Made by a program: the position numbers and the translations under genes. DNA of 64,000 nt. Origin: CAYVVD01 sp964454975 (lineage in GTDB: Bacteria; Bacteroidota; Ignavibacteria; Kapaibacteriales; UBA2268). The DNA lies in the NCBI GenBank assembly GCA_964454975.1, contig CAYVVD010000014.1, positions 1 to 64,000 on the forward strand. Direction: 5' to 3'. This document shows, in pieces, positions 46,386 through 55,748 of the stretch; positions within the stretch are counted from its first letter, which is position 1, and each line of letters starts with the position of its first letter. Under the pieces are notes generated by a model. It did not search any database. It was not told the DNA's origin and saw only the letters and a list, made by a program, of their open reading frames with translations.

Positions 46386-47489
46386 ATGAAACTCGATAAA
46401 AATAAAGTACTTGTTGCAATGTCAGGCGGTGTTGATTCTTCCGTTACAGCAGCCCTTCTGCTTGAAAAAGGGTATAATGTAGTGGCTGTTACTATTTCCA
46501 CCCACAAAGTGGATGATGATTGTAAACCTTCGGATATGACTCATGGATGCTGCACTTACCAGAACATGGTGGATGCATATGAAGTATGCCGGGTTTTGGG
46601 TATTGAACATAAGATTGTTGACCTGACTAAAGAATTTGAAAAAACTATAATCAGTAATTTTATTGATGAATACATGAGTGGCAGGACGCCAAACCCTTGT
46701 GTACAATGTAACAACCTCGTAAAGTGGGGTATGTTTATGGATAAGGCAAATGAGTTAGGCGCTCATTGGATCGCAACGGGGCATTATGCTAAAATACGCC
46801 GGGATGATACAAGCAGGAATTATGTGATTTCACGCGGCTTCGATAAAAAGAAGGACCAGTCCTATGTGCTCTGGGGTTTGACACAGGAGCAGCTTGAGAG
46901 AACCCTGCTGCCTGTCGGTGAATATGAAAAGCCTGAAACGAGGAAACTCGCCCGAAAATTTAATCTGCCTGTATTTGATAAGGAAGAATCCCAGGAGATT
47001 TGCTTTATTCCCAAAAATGACTACAGACATTTCATGAGGAAAAGAATTAAGGATTTTGATAAAAAAGTCGGCCGGGGTGAAGTATTTTATCAAAACCGGG
47101 TTGTTGGAGAGCATTCAGGATTTGTTGATTACACTGTCGGTCAGCGAAAGGGAATCGGAGTTACTCATGAAAACCCGCTTTATGTTAAAAGTATTAATGC
47201 ACAATTGAACGTTATCGAAGTTGCAGAAGTAAATGATATTAGCTCGAAGGGTTTAATCGCAAAAGACCTTAATTTTATTAAATTTAAACTCAACTCATTT
47301 CCAAGACTATTGAGCGCACAGATTAGATACAATTCAAATGCAGTACCAGCTTACTGCAAGATTCATGAGAATGGTGAATTAAAGGTGGAATTTGTTAATA
47401 AGCAAAAAGCAGTTACACCGGGGCAGTCAGTTGTAATTTATGATAATGGAGATGTTGTGGGTGGAGGAATAATTAAGGAAAGCTTTTAG
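46386..47489 (+). CDS. mnmA: tRNA-specific 2-thiouridylase
   Basis: MnmA thiolates U34 of glutamate, glutamine and lysine tRNAs. The ATP-pyrophosphatase loop AMSGGVDSSVTAALL is at residues 12-26. The two catalytic cysteines lie in RTPNPCVQCN (near 103) and EESQEICFIP (near 205). Further blocks are ATGHYAKI and DYTVGQRKGIGV. The 367-residue length is standard. Its 3' end overlaps the convergent glycosyltransferase gene by 17 bases. Confidence 0.96.
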   Translation: MKLDKNKVLVAMSGGVDSSVTAALLLEKGYNVVAVTISTHKVDDDCKPSDMTHGCCTYQNMVDAYEVCRVLGIEHKIVDLTKEFEKTIISNFIDEYMSGRTPNPCVQCNNLVKWGMFMDKANELGAHWIATGHYAKIRRDDTSRNYVISRGFDKKKDQSYVLWGLTQEQLERTLLPVGEYEKPETRKLARKFNLPVFDKEESQEICFIPKNDYRHFMRKRIKDFDKKVGRGEVFYQNRVVGEHSGFVDYTVGQRKGIGVTHENPLYVKSINAQLNVIEVAEVNDISSKGLIAKDLNFIKFKLNSFPRLLSAQIRYNSNAVPAYCKIHENGELKVEFVNKQKAVTPGQSVVIYDNGDVVGGGIIKESF

Positions 47490-48696
47490 CCTTTTCCTTT
47501 GCCATCACAAGGCGTTGGTATTCTTCGACCATTACTTTTACGCTCTTTTCCCATGTAAAATTTGCATAGATATATTCTCTTGCTTTTTTACCCAAGCCCG
47601 TTCGTGATTTATTGTCTTTTAATAAACTGACTATATGCTTTATAAACTGGCTTTCATCATTTGCGATAAGGAGACCGTCAAGCTCAGTTGCTTTTATTCC
47701 TTCTGCAGCAACAGGAGAAGCAACAACAGGAAGTTCCATTGCCATAGCCTCAAGAATTTTTATTCGGACTCCGCTGCCAACGAAAAGAGGAGCGACATAA
47801 ACTGAGGCTTTGTTATACCAGGATTTAACCTCCTCAACATAACCAACAGGGTTTAAACTGGTTGATCTCATTGATTTAAGTTTTTCGGGCATGTTTTTAC
47901 CTAATAGAGTAAGCTTCGCCTCTGGAACCTCTCTTATAATCCCCGGCATTACCCGCTCAATAAACCATTCTATCGCATCTATGTTATGAACCCAGCTGTA
48001 AACTGTAGCATGAATTAACTCAAACGGATTTCTGTTTTCATCCGGATATAATCTCCATTCATTAAAATCGACCCCTGCTCCAGCGACATGAAGGTTTGCT
48101 CCCGGAGCAAGCAATTCGGCAATTTGGGAGTCATCGGATGTAATTGGAAATACAGCATCGCATTTTGATATATAATCTGATTCTTTAGTCTTTAACAATT
48201 TAGCTTGTTGTTTAAGGTACCAGCGATTTGGATGGTAAGGAGGAAAACTATCAGCATATTTCTGCCAAATCCTGTGTTCGATATTATGCAGGCGTAATCC
48301 TGATACTGCCCCAAACTTCTTACTTTGCCTTAATGCATGTTGAGCCATACATGTATGGTCTGCATGAATTACTTCGTAATGATTCTTTATACATAACTCA
48401 TCCAAAAAATTTAAAATAGCAGAATCAGAATATTTTGAGATATAGAGAGATTGATTAAGCAAAGCTGATTTGATGATTCTTAATTTTGTATTCGAAGTAT
48501 TGTGAATATAAGTGATGATTTTACCGAAATCAATAGCTTTATCCATGAATATTTTATTAGGCAAAGCTGGAACAAAACAGAAAAAATCTACATCGAACCC
48601 CTGTTCGGAAAATTGCCTGAAAATATTGGCAATTCCAATTTTTCCGCCTTCATCAAGAGGAAAAGGAAATTGTGGTGATAACTGCAGTAATCTCAG
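47473..48696 (-). CDS. GT4-type glycosyltransferase, probable CTG start
   Basis: A 407-residue GT-B glycosyltransferase. The C-terminal half has the nucleotide-sugar site APLFVGSGVRIKILEAMAMELPVVAS (given here in parts: FVGSGVRIKILEAMAM, ELPVVAS), with the two glutamates of the GT4 EX7E motif region. The first ATG/GTG/TTG codon in this frame is TTG at 48564, but that would cut off the donor-side N-terminus. The frame is open upstream and encodes RLLQLSPQFPFPLDEGGKIG, the canonical first strand and glycine loop. The only sensible start there is CTG at 48696, behind AAGGGTGGA. Its CTGA overlaps the TGA of the upstream GT2 gene, mimicking an ATGA coupling. Acceptor unknown; likely cell-surface glycans. 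Confidence 0.85.
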   Translation of the reverse strand: MRLLQLSPQFPFPLDEGGKIGIANIFRQFSEQGFDVDFFCFVPALPNKIFMDKAIDFGKIITYIHNTSNTKLRIIKSALLNQSLYISKYSDSAILNFLDELCIKNHYEVIHADHTCMAQHALRQSKKFGAVSGLRLHNIEHRIWQKYADSFPPYHPNRWYLKQQAKLLKTKESDYISKCDAVFPITSDDSQIAELLAPGANLHVAGAGVDFNEWRLYPDENRNPFELIHATVYSWVHNIDAIEWFIERVMPGIIREVPEAKLTLLGKNMPEKLKSMRSTSLNPVGYVEEVKSWYNKASVYVAPLFVGSGVRIKILEAMAMELPVVASPVAAEGIKATELDGLLIANDESQFIKHIVSLLKDNKSRTGLGKKAREYIYANFTWEKSVKVMVEEYQRLVMAKEKAKSFP

Positions 48697-49634
48697 TTTT
48701 CCACCCTTTTTGAAAATTTAGATTTAAATAAAGCTTTAATATAAATTAATTGCTGCCTTGTGAAATTCACACCCAGTGTCACGTCTTTGATTTTCTCCTT
48801 TTGAATTACTCTTCTTTCAGTGCGAATTGTACGAAGAATGACCTCTACCATCGAGAACAAACCTTCCACCATTCCCATAAACTTGATCTTTTGGGCAATA
48901 GCAATGAAATACTGCATTAATACAATTGTAAAAGTCCTTCCAAGCGCCATTGGCCAAGGGAAATACTTCCATTGGTATCGAAGTAACTGCTTTAAATAGG
49001 ATATCCAGCGCGTAGTGTTTAACCTTCCACCAGGTGCCGCAAAATGAAGTGTTCTAATATTGGGGTAATACCTGACATTAAAACCGGATAGAATTGCCCT
49101 TGTGCAGAACTCAAGCTCCTCGAAACCAAACTCCCAAAATCCACCAACCTTATCAAATACCTTCTTTCGTATGCCTGCACCAGTTCCCTGAAACGTGTAT
49201 GATTTAAACCCTGTTTCCGGGACATTTCCACGGTCAATTTTGAAGGGATACCAGTCATAGGACTTGTAATTACGCCTTACATCGATGTTCTCAGTAGCAA
49301 TTATGTCAATACCATTATGTTTCTTAAATATATCTGCAATATTTTCGAAAGTCTCTTTATTTTCAGGGTAGGAGTCGTCATCAGTTCTCCAGATGATTTC
49401 TCCTTCAGCCATTTGAATTCCGATATTTAATGCTTTTATGTCAATATTATCCGGGAGATGAAATTTTTTCAATTCTGGAAATTCTTCATTTAACATTTCC
49501 CAGGTACCATCCTGCGATGCATTGTCGATAACAATTATTTCTTTATCATGGTAAGTTTGTGATTGATAAGAATTGATAGTGTTTCTTAAGTCATCTTTTC
49601 TGTTGAATGTTATTATAACTACGCTGATTTTCAT
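48693..49634 (-). CDS. GT2 family glycosyltransferase
   Basis: A 313-residue GT-A glycosyltransferase. It begins MKISVVIITFNRKDDLRNTI, contains IIVIDNASQDGTWEML (about residues 40-55) and the metal-binding acidic motif WRTDDDSYP near 85, and later FEELEFCTRAILSGFNV. The C-terminus has a hydrophobic and basic segment (LGRTFTIVLMQYFIAIAQ), perhaps for membrane association. The ATG at 49634 gives the typical start; the frame is open 9 codons further. It precedes and overlaps the GT4 gene, so the two probably work on the same glycan. Confidence 0.9.
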   Translation of the reverse strand: MKISVVIITFNRKDDLRNTINSYQSQTYHDKEIIVIDNASQDGTWEMLNEEFPELKKFHLPDNIDIKALNIGIQMAEGEIIWRTDDDSYPENKETFENIADIFKKHNGIDIIATENIDVRRNYKSYDWYPFKIDRGNVPETGFKSYTFQGTGAGIRKKVFDKVGGFWEFGFEELEFCTRAILSGFNVRYYPNIRTLHFAAPGGRLNTTRWISYLKQLLRYQWKYFPWPMALGRTFTIVLMQYFIAIAQKIKFMGMVEGLFSMVEVILRTIRTERRVIQKEKIKDVTLGVNFTRQQLIYIKALFKSKFSKRVEN

Positions 49635-49692
49635 TATTTGCCCGAAATTAATTCTATTCAAAAATAATACTATAATTGATTAATTTTAAATA

Positions 49693-50759
49693 ATGCCGAA
49701 AAAGAGATATCCGAATATTACTTTCATCAAAAATAAACCGGGAATTTACAATTAAAAAGCCTGTGATTCCTTTGCTTTTCCTATTTTTCTTACTGGTAGT
49801 ATGAACTATCGGGAATGATATACTTTGGAGCAAGGATATATCTACTTTTGGCGATGCCTTGTACATGACTTTTATTGCAATCACTACCATCGGTTATAAC
49901 GAAGCGTTCCTACTTGATTCCGCGGGGCGTATTTTTACTATAATAATCAGTCTTGTTGGGATAGGTTCATTACTTTTTATTCTTGGAATAATTAGGATAA
50001 CCTGTTCTTCTTCCGGTTTTTAGATAAAACAGAGAAAAGAAACATTAAAAAAGGCTGAGTGAAATTTCCGGCCATGTTGTAGTAATAGTGTATGCCAGGG
50101 TTGGACGGCTTACAATTCATGCTTTTAGAGAAAGAGGTAGAATTTGTTGTAATTAATGAAAATTTTGAGGACAAAGGTGCAATTGCACAAGACAGAGGAT
50201 CCCTTGCTGTGGAAAGTGATGCCACTGACGATTGTATTCTCAAACTTGCAGGTGTTGAAAGGGCTGCAAAGTTAATAATTTCAACAGCAAATTACGCGAC
50301 AACTGTTTATGTGGTTTTAAGTGCGTGTGTTCTGTACCCCAATATATACATAGTCGCTCGTTCAGATGAGGACTCAGTAATAAGTAAATTGGAAAAAGCA
50401 GGTGCTAATGGAATTGTTGACCCGTATGCTATCTGCGGTAAACGACTTGCAGATTTAGTTCTGAACAGTCACCTGATTGATTTCCTCGAGTGATTCCTGA
50501 CTACAGGCGTAAACCCTTTAACAATGTAAAAAAAATATGATTAATAAAGGAAGCAAATGGATAGGTTGTAGTTTAAAGGAATTAGATATAAGTAGAAAGA
50601 GCGGAGCCGGCATTATGGTTATTATTCGTGACAGGCAGCTACAACTGAACCCTGGAGGCGATTTTGAACTTAAATATTTTTGGGTGGGGGGGCAAACTAG
50701 TTGCAATTGGCGTTCATTCGCAATTAGAAAAGCTTAAAGAATATATGGCAGGCAATTAA
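49693..50759 (+). pseudogene. Decayed K+ channel with TrkA (RCK) domains
   Basis: Remnants of one protein occur in order but in several frames. First is a channel pore: KKPVIPLLFLFFLLVV, an in-frame TGA at 49802, then GDALYMTFIAITTIGYNEAF with the selectivity filter TIGYN, then a second membrane helix ending at a stop near 50021. Next, after lost sequence, comes a TrkA-N domain: GHVVVIVYARVGR shifts frame into VEFVVINENFEDKGAIAQ, and VARSDEDSVISKLEKAGA follows to a stop at 50491. Last is a TrkA-C domain (KGSKWIGCSLKELDISRKSG), broken at a run of seven G (50686-50692), after which the other frame reads KLVAIGVHSQLEKLKEYM to a TAA at 50757-50759. Family proteins gate K+ flux through NAD or nucleotide binding. 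This copy is non-functional. Confidence 0.85.
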
Positions 50760-51499
50760 GTTAAATTCCAACCCTCGAGAATTTCTGGTACTTCATCCCA
50801 GGAGTAAACCTCAGCATCTGCCATAGTAAGTTTGGGATTCTCTTTGACAAAAACACCCGTTTTATCCCCACTAAACCTGATTGCCTTCATTCCAAAATAT
50901 TTTGCTCCCTTCACATCTGTATCTTCGATATCGCCAATGTGAACTGTTTCATCAGGTTTGGTTCTTAATCCGTAAACAGCTGTGCTAAAAGCTCTTTCAT
51001 TTGGCTTGGCTACCCCGGTTTCATCCGAAAAGCTGAAAACCTCGAAAAATTTAAGAATTCCATTATTATTAAGAATCTGCCTGAGAACGGTTCCCGGTGA
51101 AAATCCTGTATCAGAAATCATTCCAAGCTTGTATTTGTCCGCAAGTTGTCCAACTATATCTTTTGCACCTTCGATGGGTGCAGGGGGATGCTCTAACAGG
51201 CTTGATGAGAAGGATTCGGCTACAATTGAAATTCCGTTTTCATCATGTGGCAAATCAAGATATTTCCAAAAAAACTGAACTGTTTCCAAAGCGGAAGGTG
51301 TACGCATCTGGCTTCGCCAGATTTCATTGAAAAATCCCCAGCTGGCTTTCATTGCCTTATCAAATTCATCCTGTTTTATCCAGATACCATGCTTATCGAT
51401 TTGTTCCAGGAGGGTCTTCATTCTCATGTCGTTTCTGGCTTTTCCGTTCGATGAGTCAAATAACGTGTTCCAAAAATCAATCGTTACAGCCTTAATCAT
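50756..51499 (-). CDS. HAD-family hydrolase
   Basis: A 247-residue haloacid-dehalogenase-type hydrolase. Motif I is TIDFWNTLFD, with Trp at the place of the second Asp of DxD, as in some subfamily I members. Motif II is MISDTGFS, motif III the Lys in GVAKPNERAF, motif IV HIGDIEDTDVKGAK. A helical cap domain lies between motifs I and II. Substrate unknown. The ATG at 51499 with GGAG six bases upstream is preferred over the TTG at 51511. It appears intact amid pseudogenes and overlaps the end of the channel remnant by 4 bases. Confidence 0.88.
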   Translation of the reverse strand: MIKAVTIDFWNTLFDSSNGKARNDMRMKTLLEQIDKHGIWIKQDEFDKAMKASWGFFNEIWRSQMRTPSALETVQFFWKYLDLPHDENGISIVAESFSSSLLEHPPAPIEGAKDIVGQLADKYKLGMISDTGFSPGTVLRQILNNNGILKFFEVFSFSDETGVAKPNERAFSTAVYGLRTKPDETVHIGDIEDTDVKGAKYFGMKAIRFSGDKTGVFVKENPKLTMADAEVYSWDEVPEILEGWNLT

Positions 51500-51644
51500 C
51501 TCGTGCTCCAATTAGATGCAATAATAACGAATGCAGTTTAAAGAAATTATTTTGTAATATTCACAACATTACACATATAATTATCGTTATTTACTTTATT
51601 AACGATAAGAATATGGATAAGAATAAATTATATAACTAAATTTA

Positions 51645-51930
51645 GGATTACATCATAATCGCTGAAACAACAATTAAAATTCCACCTTCGATGATGCTAA
51701 GTTCCTGGAATGGTTCGGACCTCACCAACGATGATCTTATCAGGGAAAGCAAGCTCATTGAAGATTATGAGCTCAGGTTGATGTTCGAGGAAATAATTGA
51801 TGGTGAAAATTGCTGGAAAATATAAATAACACCCAAATCGGGAACTACTGTTTATTGAGGAAGGATTTACTATTGGGTGAGGAAATCTGCTTACAATCCG
51901 CAGACTTTGATTATAAAGGGTATATTTAAA
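51645..51930 (+). pseudogene. Remnant of a LolA-like outer-membrane lipoprotein-sorting protein
   Basis: A stretch in one frame reads TTIKIPPSMMLSSWNGSDLTNDDLIRES followed by LIEDYELRL (in parts: IKIPPSMMLSSWNGSDLTND, DLIRESKLIEDYEL). This matches the core of the LolA-like family often annotated as outer membrane lipoprotein-sorting protein (consensus SWMGSDFTNDDLVRESxLxxDY). A stop follows at about 51823. A shifted frame then gives WVRKSAYNPQTLIIKGY, the next family block. Both ends are missing. In other genomes this family sits before a porin-like gene and near MMPL transporters, which fits the porin remnant that follows. Confidence 0.7.
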
Positions 51931-51961
51931 ACCAATCATCGGCGTAGTTCCTGCCGATAGC

Positions 51962-52876
51962 TGCCGAAAAGCTCAGCTTCACCGGAGAAGGTATTTATCT
52001 GACAGATGAAACAAGGCTAAGACTCAGGCAGGGGATTTATTTTAGTGAAAATTCAAGGCTAACAATTCACTATGAGGCGGATGTGTTTCTTGGCAGCACT
52101 GCATTCAACCTTCAATTACCGGTAAAAAAACAACAGGCAGGCAGAGGATCTCCTCGGGTGTTTGGCGAATATGGCAACCAACGGATTTGTTCAATCCAAT
52201 AAATCTGTCAAAAATATCAAAATTCGAGAAAAACAGCGCTGAAGGAGCCTCATTTTAGTACTATCAGCGAAACTTCACAAATATTGAGTTTGTTGCGAAC
52301 TTCACAGAGAAATTATCCAACACTCATTATGGAGCAAGATTTCGTTCAAATATTGGAACATATAACTTTTCATTTATGAGTGGATATTTTGACAATAAGA
52401 ATGTATTTGTTGGAGATTTAGCCGGCAATTTATTGAATGCAGGATTAAGGGCGGAAGTGCTATTTGCGTTCCCGGATGATGCCGGCAGTGAAATGAATAT
52501 AAACGGAATAATCGGAATTGATTACCAGATAACGCCTGAGATTTATACACTCCTTGAATACCACTACAATGGAGAGGGTACATCAGACACTGCTACTTAT
52601 GATCTTGAGCGATTAATTAGGGGAGAAATTGAGAATCTGAACAGGAATTATATATCTGCGAGCATTTATTACTTTGTCCATCCACTCGTAACTATAAATG
52701 CAACCAGTATTACAAATCTGAATGATGGAAGCTTGTTTGGCACTCTGAAGGCCACCCGATCAATTAGCGATAATATAAACCTGAGCATTGGCTTCGCCTT
52801 GTTTGTCGGCGAAAACGGGGCAGAGTATTTATATTATCCCGCCTCTGTTAATTTGCCGGGAGAGTATTATTTATAG
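51962..52876 (+). pseudogene. Remnant of a porin-like outer-membrane barrel
   Basis: One frame encodes AAEKLSFTGEGIYLTDETRL and DVFLGSTAFNLQLPVK. The reading frame then shifts between about 52085 and 52165 into RIWQPTDLFNPINLSK, a motif of large porins of the DUF1302-like kind. An in-frame TAG at 52256-52258 interrupts it, and the remaining frame is open to 52876 with alternating strands such as YNFSFMSGYFD and NLSIGFALFVGE. The last 166 codons from ATG 52376 are intact but would lack a signal peptide. It is probably inactive. Confidence 0.75.
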
Positions 52877-52993
52877 CTTTGATTGAAAAAAGTAATTAAT
52901 AAATATTCACTATTGTTAATTGCTGATTTTTCATAGATTATACTGTTTAATCCGCAATATATCCATATTCGGTAACATATAAAGGCGGGTTCT

Positions 52994-55312
52994 ATGAAAA
53001 CTCTAAGGCCCTTATTTGCAAAATTATCTTTCTTATGCTTAATTACATTCATGATGGCTCTTCTATCGGGATGCCCCGAGGAAGAAACAACCGGACCAAA
53101 CAACACTGATGGCGACTTTACTCTTGGCGAAAAAAAAGAATATACAGTTTCAGGTAATTCAAAAGTAGAATTTGATGATAAAATCTCAGGCTGCACATTT
53201 GTGTTTCCAACCGGCGGCAATGGAAAGTTAAATGTGGCGGAAATCAAATCCGGCCCGGAAAATGCCCTGGGTGGGGTAAATTTTTATGTTGAATAAGATG
53301 GCAACGAAGTTGTCGAAGTGCATTTACCAATGACCGGAAATGACCTTAACTATCTGATGTACTACGGTACAATTGATGAGGCCGCACTGCACAGAAATGA
53401 CGGAAACAAAGGATGGTGGTCGGCGCTTGAGAAGGACACTGTTGATGGCAAGCTTGTCTTTGAGATTAATCCTTCTTCAGATTTATCGATCAAAAATGAA
53501 ATTATTCTCGAATATAAGCCACCTGCGTCAAAATATTTCTCACTTGTAACAATCAAGGAAAACTCCAGTAATTGGAATAAGCAGATTGCCTTATTTCATA
53601 GTGTACGAGAAGTTGCAAATTTGTGGATTGATGTGTTCCCCCAGGAAATGGCAAATCAATAGCGTGCTCAGATAACGGGTGATATGAGGTACGAAGTCAG
53701 GCTTGCGAATTCAAACCATTACCAGGCATTCGACAATTATCTGTGGGGGAAGAATGCAATTATTTATCTCAAGCCGAATGCCACACTTGAGGCTGTTTCC
53801 CACGAGACAGGTCACTATATGAACCACCTGATGAGCGGCTACAACCGGTTTATGGAGATTTATGGCAGGATGCCCAAAGAATACTGGGGGCTTGGAGGTA
53901 GTGTTGAGCATGTATACGGTCAGCATTTTCCTGGCAGGAATATCCTCCTTGAAGAATATGCTTATTTTTCACAATTTCTCGCTACAGGTACATTGGACTA
54001 TTGGGATTTATACAATACAAACCGTAATCTTAACTTTTCCCTTGCCTTTGATAATCCTAAGGATCCGTCGGCAAAGGATTACCCAAGCCACGAAGGATTT
54101 GGGGTTTTTCTGCTTGCAAGCCTGATGAGAGATGCAGCATCTGATAAAATTTATATATTTGATGGAAAAACTCAGACAAATGTACCATCAATCGGAATGC
54201 ACCATTCGATAATTATTCAGCATTTCCTGCAGAAGGGGCCAATGGATATCACTGAATTGTTTGACAAAATAAGTTCTCACCTTCTCAGTACAAGCCAGGA
54301 TGATTATTACAAATTGCCTGCGATGTTTGAACCTCTCGGTTGGTCGTATAATGGTTCAGGTAATGTTGTTGATCAGGAAGGCCAGCCGGTGCCGGCCTGC
54401 AAGGTTAAAAATATATGCCAGGCTGGGGGAAAAGAGTATTCAACCCAGGAGACTTTTACTGATGACAAAGGGAAATTCACATTAAAAAGAATATTCCCAG
54501 GTTCGACGATTCTAAGAATATTCTATAATTTCCAGGAGGGCGCTTACAAGGATTCGAGCGACTTTCATATTACTGTTGACTGGAAACAGGAAACAAACAA
54601 GTCTGTTGACTTAAATCAATTTGTTGTAGAGACCGAAGAAATTGACCTGCTCCCAATCCTAAAAATGATGAAATGGGTAGCTATTAGCTTAATTACTGAC
54701 AATCCCCAGAATGCTGTTCTAACCTACGAGGTTCACCGAAAAGGATTAAGAAATCTTGTAAAGATTGACGAGAAGAAAGACGAAACCTGGCAGGGGATTT
54801 ATTTCGGATGGTCCCACTACGATTACGGTAACGGGTCGGCGATTAAATGGAATGGCAATAGTTTTTCCGTTTCATGGGAAGATAAAGAATATTCTGAAGA
54901 ATATCATGATTTTACTTATTACACATACACTATAACGGGGACTGCAGGTGAGAAGGGCAAAAAGTTTGACTCAATAAGAGTGGTTGAAGTGGTAGAGTAC
55001 GAATGGGAAGACTACGAAGGCGATGAAGAATCTGTATTTGGTGGTACTTCAACAAAGGAATTTTTGTTTAAAGAAATTCCGCTTGAATGGTTCCAGGACC
55101 ATCCTAACGGAAAGAATGTATATTACATGTTCAAGACACTTGGTGATATAGTTACCGGAATGACTTTGAATATTAATAGTGAGTATGATTTTTATACTGA
55201 GAATTCAACAACCGGGGAAGTAATCAATGACTGGAAGATGACGCAAACACTAAAATCATTAGATTTAAGCGGCTTGCAAGAGGCGGCTGTTTCAGTACGG
55301 ATTTATGATTAA
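52994..55312 (+). pseudogene. Zincin-like lipoprotein gene with two in-frame stops
   Basis: Three open stretches (52994-53296, 53318-53662, 53684-55312) lie in the same frame, separated only by TAA at 53294 and TAG at 53660. Joined, they give about 770 residues. There is a lipoprotein signal (LITFMMALLSGC), a beta-rich region, then AVSHETGHYMNHLM with HExxH and a later LLEEYAYFSQFL that may supply a further metal ligand. A carboxypeptidase-regulatory-like domain follows (VVDQEGQPVPACKV, then FTDDKGKFTLKRIFPGS), and then a C-terminal beta-rich region. The sequence between stops is otherwise well preserved, so the decay is recent. An internally started 542-residue protein from ATG 53684 is possible but would lack an export signal. 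Confidence 0.75.
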
Positions 55313-55364
55313 GAGTAAATTTTGTTGACTTAAGTAGGTTTAATAATTGTTGCGTAGTTTTATG

Positions 55365-55398
55365 AAGAATCCAGTTAGTTGATATTAGCTGGATTCTT
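55365..55398 (+). terminator. Hairpin after the zincin lipoprotein gene
   Basis: A perfect 10-base stem AAGAATCCAG / CTGGATTCTT with a 14-base loop, 52 bases after the stop. It lacks a T run, so it is either a weak terminator or a mRNA-stabilising hairpin. The rest of 55313-55505 shows nothing. Confidence 0.45.
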
Positions 55399-55505
55399 AG
55401 TTACTCAAAGTGTATATGTTTAACATTATTTATTTTTAAAAAATAGTCAAAGGGTAAGTAACGAGTCAAAATATATTTCAAATTTGGGATTCAATTGGAA
55501 GAAAA

Positions 55506-55748
55506 GTGCCGTTTGCTGTTAAACGTGACAACTGGTCGGATGAATATTATACATTTGTTGAAAAGGTAGAATGTGAGAAATTACCATATGGTAAGGCTTT
55601 TGGATATGCAACAATATATGGTAAGTACTCATCCCATTATAATTATGACAAGAAATGGAGAGAGGAAAAGTTGATACCTTGTAGTGGGTGTTATCAATGG
55701 ACACTTGTTGAAAACGCAGACTTATCTCTAAATCAAAGTTTATTTTAA
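55506..55748 (+). CDS. Small cysteine-containing protein or gene fragment
   Basis: Eighty residues from a GTG at 55506: PFAVKRDNWSDEYYTFVEKV, then GKAFGYATIYGKYSS and IPCSGCYQW. Coding-like residues continue upstream in frame (IFQIWDSIGRK) without a good start codon, so this may be the 3' part of a longer decayed gene, in keeping with its neighbours. A CxxC pair is present. I do not recognise the family. It is convergent with nth, with no gap between the stop codons. Confidence 0.4.
   Translation: MPFAVKRDNWSDEYYTFVEKVECEKLPYGKAFGYATIYGKYSSHYNYDKKWREEKLIPCSGCYQWTLVENADLSLNQSLF

Noticed and set aside
52994..55312. Stop-codon recoding or an alternative genetic code
   Set aside because: All three stop codons interrupt remnants in this zone, while dozens of neighbouring genes use the same stops normally as terminators.
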